From positions 1-7,230 of the forward strand of contig JAGDWE010000068.1 of NCBI GenBank assembly GCA_023255965.1: a stretch of 7,230 bases of DNA. Direction: 5' to 3'. Origin of the DNA: Desulfurococcales archaeon (GTDB lineage: Archaea; Thermoproteota; Thermoprotei_A; Sulfolobales; NBVN01). A program made the translations under genes and the position numbers. Below the pieces are notes generated by a model that worked only from the letters and a program-made list of their open reading frames with translations, had not been told where the DNA came from and did not search any database. Shown here one piece after another: positions 1 to 5,747 of the stretch (within the stretch, counting starts at the first letter, position 1; every line of letters begins with the position of its first letter).

Positions 1-45
1 CGCCTGATCATGGACGGACGTAAAATGATCGAAATGAAGGCGTAG
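1..45 (+). CDS. C-terminal tail of an upstream protein (partial)
   Basis: Frame 1 is open from the window edge to a TAG at 43-45 and gives 14 residues, RLIMDGRKMIEMKA. The pattern hydrophobic-hydrophobic-x-DG-K/R-x-hydrophobic resembles the last beta strand of amidohydrolase-type enzymes; the amidohydrolase later in this window ends IKLVIKDGKVIKKAI. That resemblance is too short to name the protein. The tail lies 49 bp upstream of the hexuloisomerase gene, which has its own promoter, so the two are probably separate transcription units. No start can be seen. Confidence 0.35.
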   Translation, partial: RLIMDGRKMIEMKA

Positions 46-64
46 GGACGAACGGAACTCATTA

Positions 65-72
65 TTTTAAAA
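65..72 (+). promoter_or_regulatory. TATA box of the 6-phospho-3-hexuloisomerase gene
   Basis: TTTTAAAA is centred about 26 bp before the ATG at 95. This is the usual archaeal TATA-to-start distance, so transcription should begin at or next to the A of the start codon. No ribosome binding site is present in 73-94, which fits a leaderless mRNA. Confidence 0.55.
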
Positions 73-94
73 CTTTTTATTAATTAAGCTTAAG

Positions 95-718
95 ATGGGG
101 ATTAGCTTGGATAATGACAAGGAGAAGTACATAGTAGGCACCATGCGTGAAGTAGCTAACTACATCCTAAAGGCTATTGATTACGTAAAGAGCGATGAAG
201 TTGAGGAATTGATTAATGCCTTAATGAATGCAAGAAGCGAATGCAAGAAAATATTAGTTTTAGGTGCTGGTAGGTCAGGACTTATTGGTAAGGCATTTGC
301 GGTTAGACTACTACACCTAGGCTTTAAGGTCTACGTGTTAGGGGATACCATAGTTCCCGCATTGAGGCAGGGTGACATAGTTATAGCTATATCTGGATCA
401 GGAAGGACGAAATTAGTTACTGATGCCGCTGAAGTAGCTAAAACGTTGGGCGCTAAGGTAATAGCACTAACGAGCCATCGAGACTCACCTCTCGCAGGCA
501 TGGCTGATATAGTTGTTGAAATACCCGGCAGGCTTAAGGTTAGCTCTGAAGGAGATTACTTCTCAAGGCAGATACTAGGTATTTACGAACCTCTATCTCC
601 CCTGGCGTCGCTATTTGAGGTCACGACCATGACGTTTCTAGATGGACTGATAGTTGAGCTAGCACACAGGCTTACAGCCGAGAGAATAGCTAGTACGTGC
701 GGGGAAGGCAAGCCCTAG
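95..718 (+). CDS. hxlB: 6-phospho-3-hexuloisomerase (SIS domain)
   Basis: This enzyme interconverts D-arabino-3-hexulose 6-phosphate and fructose 6-phosphate in the cytoplasm. In archaea lacking the oxidative pentose phosphate route it works with 3-hexulose-6-phosphate synthase, run in reverse, to make ribulose 5-phosphate. The 207-residue protein is one SIS sugar-isomerase domain of normal family length. Diagnostic segments are GAGRSGLIGKAFAVRLLHLG (57-76), the phosphosugar-binding ISGSGRT (99-105) and SPLASLFE (168-175), whose glutamate E175 matches the conserved C-terminal acidic residue. The ATG at 95 is supported by the TATA spacing and the absence of a ribosome binding site. The synthase partner is neither fused nor present in the window. 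The stop codon (716-718) overlaps the stop of the convergent kinase gene. The family call is firm; the pathway role follows from archaeal precedent. Confidence 0.92.
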   Translation: MGISLDNDKEKYIVGTMREVANYILKAIDYVKSDEVEELINALMNARSECKKILVLGAGRSGLIGKAFAVRLLHLGFKVYVLGDTIVPALRQGDIVIAISGSGRTKLVTDAAEVAKTLGAKVIALTSHRDSPLAGMADIVVEIPGRLKVSSEGDYFSRQILGIYEPLSPLASLFEVTTMTFLDGLIVELAHRLTAERIASTCGEGKP

Positions 719-2193
719 CGTCTATATAAATGCTTTACCGTATCAAATGTCCTGATAAAATCATTAAGGCACTCATCGTAGATCCCGCATAAGTCCTTAG
801 AAGGAGTTACTACGGATCTACTCCTTACTACGTTATCGAATCTCACATGCTTCACATCACTAACGTAGTTCAACGACCTAAGCAACGTTGCTAAAGCCCC
901 TAAAGCGCTAGCAGCCCTAGATACTTCATCGCCGTAAGTCACTATGGGTCGGCATATGACTTCAGATATGGTGTCGATTAGTTCTCCAATTAGACAACCA
1001 CCCCCACCGCAGTGGACAGAATTTACATGGATTCCATTATCCATTAGGGCATTTATAATCTCCTTAAATAGAAATCCTAGTCCTTCAAATAAGGCTCTAA
1101 ATAGGTCGCCTAAGGTACTACTTAACGTCAACCCGAGCACTGAGAACTTCATGTACTGAGCTCTAAAGGGCAACGTCTCACCCATAGCAAACGGCAACAC
1201 ATATATACCGTCCCTACATGCCGGTGATTTCCTAATAACTCCCCTAATTAGTCCCCAGTCACTTAAATTAGTGATATTCCTAAACCAATCAATCACTGAC
1301 ATACCGTTATTAAATATTGCTCCAGTAACCCTATAATTATCGGCCACGTAATAGTGATATAATCTCATCTCACATCTATCTATGACTACATCCTTACAGA
1401 GGGCTCTTAAAGCAGCGGACGATCCTAGATTCATTGCTGCCTCATCACCGTAGAGAGAGTAGGCTAGATTTTGAAGAGTTCCATCCATAGCACCTAGTGA
1501 AATAGCTACTTTACCTAAATTTAGTTCAGGCACCGAAATGTAATCAAGTAACCTTGCCCCATCTATTAGCTCAGGCAGGTAGCTTTCATCCATCCCCACA
1601 ATCTCTAATGCTAGGTCGTCCCAGCTTAATTTATGAGTATTAAGTAATCCAGTAGTAGATGCGGTGCTTAAGTCTACATGCCATAGCTTATGCCTGCTTA
1701 GCATGTAAATAATGTAATCTTTAACGAATGAAATCCTCTTTATACTACCTAATAACCCCCTACGCTTAAGCCATAGTAGTTTAGCTATAGGATATATGTA
1801 GAGTGGTGGACACCCAGTACGTTCATATAGCTCCCGTCCGTAAGCTTCAAGCACGTTCTGATCATCCTTAGCCCTAGCATCTAGGTAGGTTAGTATATTA
1901 AATAATGGTGTATAATTATGACCTAAGCCCATTAAGCTATATCCGTAGCTACTAAACGTGATTCCCACTATACCTCCTTCAAAGCCCCTAACTACGTGCT
2001 TGAGTCCATTAAATACCTTATGATACACTTCTTCTGGCCTATGCTCAACACCACCTATCTCCGGTACGTTAATTATATTTATAGGCTCCATATAACTCCT
2101 TATTAACATTCCATCCTCATCGAATAGAAATATCTTAATACTTGTAGTCCCTAAATCGATAGATACGAATTTATCCTTATGCAACTCACTCAA
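715..2193 (-). CDS. FGGY-family carbohydrate kinase (gluconokinase/xylulokinase-like)
   Basis: An ATP-dependent cytoplasmic sugar or sugar-acid kinase of 492 residues, full length for the family. The N-terminal FGGY domain begins with the phosphate-1 loop SIDLGTTSIK (11-20) and carries EHRPEEVY (50-57) and YLDARAKD (103-110). The C-terminal domain has GAMDGTLQN (234-242) with probable catalytic base D237, NLGSSAALR (255-263), TGAIFNNG (290-297), the nucleotide-binding HCGGGGCLIGEL (394-405) and DEVSRAASALGAL (422-434). TGAIFNNG and the overall pattern lean towards gluconokinase-like members, but substrate cannot be assigned. The start is TTG at 2193, preceded 7 bp upstream by a full GAGGTGA ribosome binding site. 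It is co-transcribed with and probably translationally coupled to the upstream lyase. That context suggests the two act on one sugar acid or on product and substrate of one short route (inference). Confidence 0.85.
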   Translation of the reverse strand: MSELHKDKFVSIDLGTTSIKIFLFDEDGMLIRSYMEPINIINVPEIGGVEHRPEEVYHKVFNGLKHVVRGFEGGIVGITFSSYGYSLMGLGHNYTPLFNILTYLDARAKDDQNVLEAYGRELYERTGCPPLYIYPIAKLLWLKRRGLLGSIKRISFVKDYIIYMLSRHKLWHVDLSTASTTGLLNTHKLSWDDLALEIVGMDESYLPELIDGARLLDYISVPELNLGKVAISLGAMDGTLQNLAYSLYGDEAAMNLGSSAALRALCKDVVIDRCEMRLYHYYVADNYRVTGAIFNNGMSVIDWFRNITNLSDWGLIRGVIRKSPACRDGIYVLPFAMGETLPFRAQYMKFSVLGLTLSSTLGDLFRALFEGLGFLFKEIINALMDNGIHVNSVHCGGGGCLIGELIDTISEVICRPIVTYGDEVSRAASALGALATLLRSLNYVSDVKHVRFDNVVRSRSVVTPSKDLCGIYDECLNDFIRTFDTVKHLYRR

Positions 2194-2200
2194 TACTAGC

Positions 2201-2207
2201 TCACCTC
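2201..2207 (-). promoter_or_regulatory. Ribosome binding site of the FGGY kinase, overlapping the lyase stop
   Basis: On the minus strand the bases are GAGGTGA, a 7-base match to the anti-Shine-Dalgarno end of archaeal 16S rRNA, with a 7-base spacer to TTG at 2193. The last three bases, TGA, are the stop codon of the upstream lyase. This decides the non-ATG start of the kinase and points to termination-reinitiation coupling. Confidence 0.8.
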
Positions 2208-3094
2208 AATAGTCCTAGCTTAATTAATTCGTGCCTTAATAGCTCTATTTCTTTATTGTTTAGCCTCCTATGCGGTTTCTTTGGAACTCCTACGTCAATA
2301 CCCCTAAGTCTTAGTACATCATATACTGCCGATATTACTGGGACCGAATGTAATACCTTCCTAACCTTAATTATACTTAACTGCATTTTAGATGCCTCTG
2401 AGTATTTACCGTTAATTATTAAATCATAGAGCTTGACCACTAATTCTGGAAATGCGTTAGATAGCCCTGAGACGCAAGTCTCAGCCCCTGCGATCATAGC
2501 AGGGAACATTAATGACTCGGTACCTATTATGAATATAAAGTTCTCCCTATCAATTAACGTTAAATCCTCATAGAACCTAATTAAATCGAAGCTACTATCC
2601 TTAACTCCAGCAATTCCAGCATCAGCTAAGCGCTTAAGTAATTCACCGCTTATTTTAATCCCAGTCCTAGCAGGGTTATTGTAAGCGAAGACAGGGATAT
2701 CTACCTTACTTACTAATTCGCTATAGTAATTCACCACGGCTTCATCGTCATATGCATAGTAGTAAGGTGGTACTGAGGCTATGGCATAGACGTCTAAGTC
2801 CTTAGCATGTTTAGCAAGATCTAGCGCTTCATCGACATTAGTAGAACCGACATGAACTATTACCTTAGCCTTACCGCTAGCGTACTCAGCAACTAGTTCA
2901 GCTACTTTCTTCCTCTCAGATACATCCATGACTGGTCCAAGCCCATACGTGCCACAGATGAAGAATGCCTTAACCCCATTACGTAACTGAAAGTCAAGTA
3001 GATCCCTTAAGCCGTCTTTATATATCTGATAATCACTAGTAAATGGCGTTATTAATGCTGTAATAACGCTATCTATCAATCGATCCACACCCAT
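2201..3094 (-). CDS. DHDPS/KDG aldolase-superfamily lyase
   Basis: A class I (Schiff-base) pyruvate-dependent aldolase or lyase, 297 residues, single TIM barrel of normal length. Visible landmarks are GTYGLGP (48-54) at the pyruvate-binding loop, VHVGS (80-84), the catalytic tyrosine Y138 in YNNPARTG (138-145), Schiff-base lysine K165 in GVKDSS (163-168), and GTES (191-194). GTxGLGP resembles archaeal 2-keto-3-deoxygluconate aldolases more than the GTTGE of lysine-pathway DHDPS, while NPARTG is DHDPS-like. KDG aldolase or another sugar-acid lyase is therefore favoured over DapA, with no proof of substrate. It is the first gene of an operon with an FGGY kinase 7 bp downstream, and no lysine genes are near. 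The ATG at 3094 fits a leaderless transcript from the TATA at 3115-3122. An N-acetylneuraminate lyase-like role is the main alternative. Confidence 0.85.
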   Translation of the reverse strand: MGVDRLIDSVITALITPFTSDYQIYKDGLRDLLDFQLRNGVKAFFICGTYGLGPVMDVSERKKVAELVAEYASGKAKVIVHVGSTNVDEALDLAKHAKDLDVYAIASVPPYYYAYDDEAVVNYYSELVSKVDIPVFAYNNPARTGIKISGELLKRLADAGIAGVKDSSFDLIRFYEDLTLIDRENFIFIIGTESLMFPAMIAGAETCVSGLSNAFPELVVKLYDLIINGKYSEASKMQLSIIKVRKVLHSVPVISAVYDVLRLRGIDVGVPKKPHRRLNNKEIELLRHELIKLGLLR

Positions 3095-3114
3095 GATACC
3101 TTAAGCACCCGTGG

Positions 3115-3122
3115 TTTAAAAA
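3115..3122 (-). promoter_or_regulatory. TATA box of the lyase-kinase operon
   Basis: The minus strand reads TTTTTAAA, centred about 25 bp upstream of the ATG at 3094. No ribosome binding site lies between them, so the lyase mRNA is probably leaderless. Confidence 0.5.
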
Positions 3123-3131
3123 CTTATTAAC
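3123..3131 (+). promoter_or_regulatory. Possible TATA box of the LUD-domain gene
   Basis: CTTATTAAC lies about 28-36 bp before the ATG at 3159 and directly abuts the minus-strand TATA at 3115-3122. The two divergent units would then share a back-to-back promoter. The match is weaker than the others in this window. Confidence 0.3.
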
Positions 3132-3158
3132 TATGCTTTAGATGGTAATCGATAAAAT

Positions 3159-3797
3159 ATGTTTGAAGATATCAAAATAAGCTCTACGAGTTAAAACTTA
3201 ACACTACAGCTAAGGCGTTAGAGGCTAATGGATTTAAGGCTTATGTGGTGCAAGATAGAGCCCGCGCTAGGGATTTAGTACTAAGCTTAATCCCCGAGGA
3301 ATCCACGGTAGGTATTGGAGGTTCGTTAACCATTAGGGAGCTGGGACTTATAGACGAATTAGAGAGATGGGGATTTAAGGTTGTACATCATCGGATTAGG
3401 CGTCTCACGAGGAATCTTAAATATTAGGAGGATGGAATTGCTATCTGATGTATTCCTATGTAGCTCTAATGCTGTGACCATTGATGGGAAGTTAATTAAT
3501 ATTGATGCTATAGATAATAGAATTGCTGTCATGGTCTTCGGTCCTAAAAAGGTGATAGTAGTTGTAGGGAGGAATAGGATGGTCAGGAATGTTGAGGAGG
3601 GGATGCTGAGAGCTAGGAACGTAGCTGCAGTAGCTAATTGCTTAAGATATAATTACAATACGCCATGTACTACGTTGGGCTACTGCATTGACTGTAGGTC
3701 ACCAGAGAGGCCGTGTAATGTCTTCATAATGATTGAGAGAAGACCTACTAACATCGATGTACATGCGGTTTTAGTGAATGAGGACCTAAGTTTTTAA
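3159..3797 (+). pseudogene. LUD-domain (DUF162/LutC-like) protein, interrupted by two frameshifts
   Basis: The conceptual protein is about 212 residues, full length for a stand-alone LUD protein. ATG at 3159 gives MFEDIK. After one missing base in AAAA at 3174-3177 the reading continues NKLYELKLNTTAKALEANGF and IGGSLTIRELGLIDELERWG. After one extra base near 3386-3393 it resumes SRGILNIRRMELLSDVFLCS, then NAVTIDGKLINIDAIDNRI and VFGPKKVIVVVGRN, ending at 3797. Four cysteines near the C-terminus are spaced C-x5-C-x2-C-x6-C (TPC...YCIDC...PCN) and could bind metal or Fe-S. LUD proteins occur in lactate-oxidation complexes and as uncharacterised archaeal single genes, so the role here is unknown. 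The shifts compensate (same frame at both ends) and all segments keep family conservation, so the damage is very recent or a sequence error. Translational slippage at the A tract would explain only the first shift. Confidence 0.75.
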
Positions 3798-3816
3798 TTA
3801 AAGATAAAATTATAAT

Positions 3817-5070
3817 TTATATAGCTTTCTTAATGACTTTCCCATCCTTTATTACCAGTTTAATATTATCCTTATTAAGTAAGACATTAATGTTATCTAG
3901 AGGGTTGCCTTCAACTACTATTAAGTCAGCTAGCTTACCTCTTTCTATGATTCCTACCTTATCCTTTAAACCTATCGCTTCAGCCGCTACCTTAGTTGCT
4001 GCAAGTAATGCCTCCCTAGGAGTCATACCTACTCTCTCAACAAGTAACTTAATCTCTAAAGCATTATCGCCCATCCTAAACGGACCGCCGCAGAAGTCGG
4101 TGCCTGTAGCCACCTTAACCCCCATCCTATATGCGCTCCTTACGTTATTGACATGCTCTTTACGTACCTCCTCAGCCTTCTTAAGACCCCACTCAGGTAT
4201 TCCAATCCTACTACCTAACTCAACGATCTTCTCTACAATTGAGAACGTTGGTACTATTACTACGTCGTTATCTTTAGCTAAAGCTGAGGTCACCTCATCA
4301 ATAAATATAGCGTGCGCTATTACCTTAACGCCACCTATTATCGAGTTCCTAATCCCCTCAGTCCCCTGGGCATGTGCATGCACGAACCTACCAGCAGCCC
4401 TAGCCTCATCAACTATAGCCTTGATTTCCTCCAACGTGAATTGCCTGTATTCAGGCCTATCCTTCTGCGAAAGCACTCCTCCAGTAGCCATTATTTTAAT
4501 GAAGTCGGCATCCTCCCTTAAGGCATATCTAGCTGCTTTCCTACATTCATCAACTCCGTCACATATTAAAGACGCTAGTGGCACCAATTTCCTAGTGGTC
4601 CTGAAGTCTACGTACTCTATGGGTAGGTAGTGTGTATCGCCGTGGCCGAAGGTGGGGCTTAATGGAAGGCCAGCCCCAACTATCCTAGGGCCTATTATAG
4701 TTCCTTCATTAACGGCTGGCTTAATTTTAACGGCTATTAAGCTACCGGCATCACCTACTGACGTAAATCCTGAGTTAATTAATTCCTCCAAATCCTTAAC
4801 AACCCTCGCAACAAAGGTCTCGTACGGCGTTAGTAATGGTTCTTTCACGAAGTCCCCGGTCCTCATACCAATTAAATGCAGATGAGCATCTATAAGGCCG
4901 GGTAATACGTACCTGCCCCCTAAATCGATTACTTCAGCATCGTCCGGTATCGACACTGATCCTGTGGTCCCCACATCACTTATGTATGGGGGATCTATAA
5001 TGACTGAGCCTTTAAATATGTTGCCTGACGGGTCAAATACGTAGCAATTGGTTAATGCATACTTAACCAA
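3817..5070 (-). CDS. Metal-dependent amidohydrolase (prolidase/imidazolonepropionase-like)
   Basis: A cytoplasmic amidohydrolase-superfamily enzyme of 417 residues: a metal-binding TIM barrel flanked by a small beta domain made from both termini. Ligands are readable in order: GLIDAHLHL (58-66; H63, H65), probable carboxylated lysine K192 in IKIMATGGV (191-199), H231 in VHAHAQG (230-236), H253 in AHAIFID (252-258) and D325 in ATGTDFCGGP (321-330). This lysine-bridged binuclear pattern is found in Xaa-Pro or Xaa-Arg dipeptidases and other imidazolonepropionase-related hydrolases, so a peptide or cyclic amide substrate is plausible; the exact one is unknown. The start is TTG at 5070, with AAGGTGG 7 bp upstream and a stop codon immediately before it in frame. 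It overlaps the rubrerythrin remnant by 8 bp and seems to have its own promoter there. It ends 19 bp from the convergent LUD gene. Confidence 0.88.
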   Translation of the reverse strand: MVKYALTNCYVFDPSGNIFKGSVIIDPPYISDVGTTGSVSIPDDAEVIDLGGRYVLPGLIDAHLHLIGMRTGDFVKEPLLTPYETFVARVVKDLEELINSGFTSVGDAGSLIAVKIKPAVNEGTIIGPRIVGAGLPLSPTFGHGDTHYLPIEYVDFRTTRKLVPLASLICDGVDECRKAARYALREDADFIKIMATGGVLSQKDRPEYRQFTLEEIKAIVDEARAAGRFVHAHAQGTEGIRNSIIGGVKVIAHAIFIDEVTSALAKDNDVVIVPTFSIVEKIVELGSRIGIPEWGLKKAEEVRKEHVNNVRSAYRMGVKVATGTDFCGGPFRMGDNALEIKLLVERVGMTPREALLAATKVAAEAIGLKDKVGIIERGKLADLIVVEGNPLDNINVLLNKDNIKLVIKDGKVIKKAI

Positions 5071-5077
5071 TTATATT

Positions 5078-5084
5078 CCACCTT
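5078..5084 (-). promoter_or_regulatory. Ribosome binding site of the amidohydrolase
   Basis: The minus strand reads AAGGTGG, close to the archaeal consensus GAGGTGA, with a 7-base spacer to TTG at 5070. An in-frame TAA directly before the TTG excludes a longer protein, so this site fixes the start. It lies inside the coding frame of the rubrerythrin remnant. Confidence 0.65.
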
Positions 5085-5105
5085 AGGATGGTATTAAAGT
5101 TAGAT

Positions 5106-5113
5106 AATTTAAA
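5106..5113 (-). promoter_or_regulatory. Probable TATA box of the amidohydrolase, inside the rubrerythrin remnant
   Basis: The minus strand reads TTTAAATT. A start site 25 bp downstream would fall near 5084, just in front of the ribosome binding site, giving a leader of about 14 bases. This suggests the amidohydrolase kept its own promoter when the rubrerythrin was truncated next to it. Confidence 0.4.
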
Positions 5114-5380
5114 GCTTCTTAAGAACATATTGATGGTTAGTCCACCTATAGGTAGTCCTGTAGCAACTTTAACCTCCTCACTATACTCCTTAAGATTATT
5201 GTAGTGGTTCTTAGCGTGAATTAATTCTGAGCGAGCTATCGCCTTAAACAACCTAGCCACATTTGGATAACCCTCCCTTTCAGCTATCTCAGCGAATATC
5301 AAGTACCTAGTGTGGGCCATTGACTCACTGCAGAAGGCAGATAATAATGCATCCTTAGTCCATAGACCTAACCATCGCAT

Positions 5381-5503
5381 ACATCAAATTAATATAAGTG
5401 ATCAATAATATTTTGTTAGAAATACTAATTAATTAACTTAAATACACTCCAACCTCATTATACTTAATAGTTTAATGGGTTGATGAATAACTAATGTAGT
5501 TAA
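5381..5503. promoter_or_regulatory. AT-rich intergenic stretch with probable rubrerythrin promoter
   Basis: No coding frame of note. On the minus strand an AT-only element around 5404-5413 (AAAATATTAT) is centred about 28 bp before the ATG at 5380 and is a reasonable TATA box for the rubrerythrin remnant. On the plus strand, AATAGTTTAAT around 5466-5476 could drive transcription into the structured block that begins near 5504, but this is weak. Confidence 0.35.
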
Positions 5504-5525
5504 ATCAGCATGCCCGGGAGCTGAT
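5504..5525. repeat. Inverted repeat / terminal hairpin ATCAGC...GCTGAT
   Basis: A perfect 6-bp inverted repeat with a 10-base loop containing CCCGGG. It marks the sharp change from AT-rich sequence to the GC-rich structured block. Position and form would suit a subterminal hairpin of an IS200/IS605-type end, or the 3' hairpin of the RNA. Confidence 0.5.
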
Positions 5526-5546
5526 ACGTTTCCCCTCTCACGGTGC

Positions 5547-5576
5547 TTCTAATTGTTTCTCATTATTTCTAATCCC
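5547..5576. repeat. Three tandem 10-bp units TTCTnAT
   Basis: TTCTAATTGT, TTCTCATTAT and TTCTAATCCC follow each other with an exact 10-bp period (TTCT at 5547, 5557 and 5567). On the minus strand they read as AGAA every 10 nt and form most of the loop between the two competing stem segments. Confidence 0.55.
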
Positions 5577-5737
5577 GTGAGTGGGGTTAGCCCTTGGTGT
5601 GGGATCGCTAGCCTCGCCCGCACCTCACGGGGCTCCCCACCTGGGGACCCATCCCTCACCGCATGGCTGATCGCAGAGATGCGCTTGCATAGCTTCTCCT
5701 CTCATCATCAAGTATTCGTATGCGAACAAAAGTATTC

Positions 5738-5746
5738 AAGTTTATC
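5738..5746 (-). promoter_or_regulatory. Possible TATA box of the structured RNA
   Basis: The minus strand reads GATAAACTT immediately past the thioredoxin reductase stop codon (TAG, 5748-5750). A start about 26 bp downstream would lie near 5715, just before TTGATGATGAG and the structured block. Weak match, kept because of position. Confidence 0.25.
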
Positions 5747-5747
5747 T

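Larger units (their letters stand above)
5063..5380 (-). pseudogene. Truncated rubrerythrin (ferritin-like diiron protein)
   Basis: The 105-residue frame matches the N-terminal half of archaeal rubrerythrins. SESMAHTRYLIFAEIAE (18-34) supplies one iron ligand, E19, and SELIHAKNH (51-59) supplies the first ExxH pair, E52 and H55. Similarity stops around residue 75-80; the remaining tail (TINMFLRSF...) looks like translated non-coding DNA. Missing are helices 3 and 4 with the second ExxH ligand set, and any rubredoxin domain, so the diiron site cannot form. Intact rubrerythrins reduce peroxide. ATG at 5380 is in a good position for a leaderless start. The break falls just upstream of the amidohydrolase's promoter-like TTTAAATT, suggesting a deletion or rearrangement joined the two. 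A short functional fragment is possible but unlikely. Confidence 0.7.
5504..5712 (-). ncRNA. Unidentified structured RNA candidate, about 200 nt
   Basis: A GC-rich block between two protein genes that folds extensively. On the minus strand it holds, 5' to 3': a small hairpin CGCA-TCTC-TGCG (5672-5683); hairpin GGGT-CCCC-AGGT-GGGG-AGCCC (5630-5650); and an 8-bp stem CCCGTGAG/CTCACGGG (5624-5631 with 5574-5581). That stem closes a compact three-way junction of a GTGcGGG/CCCaCAC stem (5617-5623 with 5597-5603) and a GGG-CTAA-CCC hairpin (5584-5593). A purine-rich stretch with AGAA every 10 nt follows, then a second CCGTGAG (5537-5543) able to compete for the same CTCACGG, and a terminal hairpin ATCAGC/GCTGAT (5504-5525). 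Unpaired regions are purine-rich on the minus strand, which favours that strand. A TATA-like GATAAACTT (5738-5746) fits a start near 5712. RNase P, SRP and tRNA signatures are absent. Possible identities are an IS200/IS605 TnpB guide RNA relic or a lineage-specific RNA. Confidence 0.5.

Noticed and set aside
944..1159. Open frame on the plus strand inside the FGGY kinase
   Set aside because: Antisense shadow; the kinase's nucleotide-binding region is intact on the other strand.
3142..3180. ATG at 3142 as start of the LUD gene
   Set aside because: Its frame ends at TAA 3178-3180 after 12 codons and does not join the conserved LUD sequence; ATG at 3159 joins it with a single added base.
3245..3427. 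GTG at 3245 as start of an independent small gene
   Set aside because: LUD-family sequence extends upstream of it in the same frame (to about 3176), so it is an internal piece of the frameshifted gene.
3798..3816. Dedicated terminator between the convergent LUD and amidohydrolase genes
   Set aside because: There are short T runs on both strands but no hairpin, and AT-richness alone is not evidence in this genome.
3833..4630. Long open frame (265 codons) on the plus strand inside the amidohydrolase
   Set aside because: Antisense shadow of a strongly conserved enzyme with all metal ligands; the translated product is Ser/Leu/Pro-rich and has no recognisable domain.
5547..5576. CRISPR array
   Set aside because: The units are 10 bp in direct succession with no spacers; CRISPR repeats are about 24 bp or longer with spacers of similar length, and no cas gene is present.
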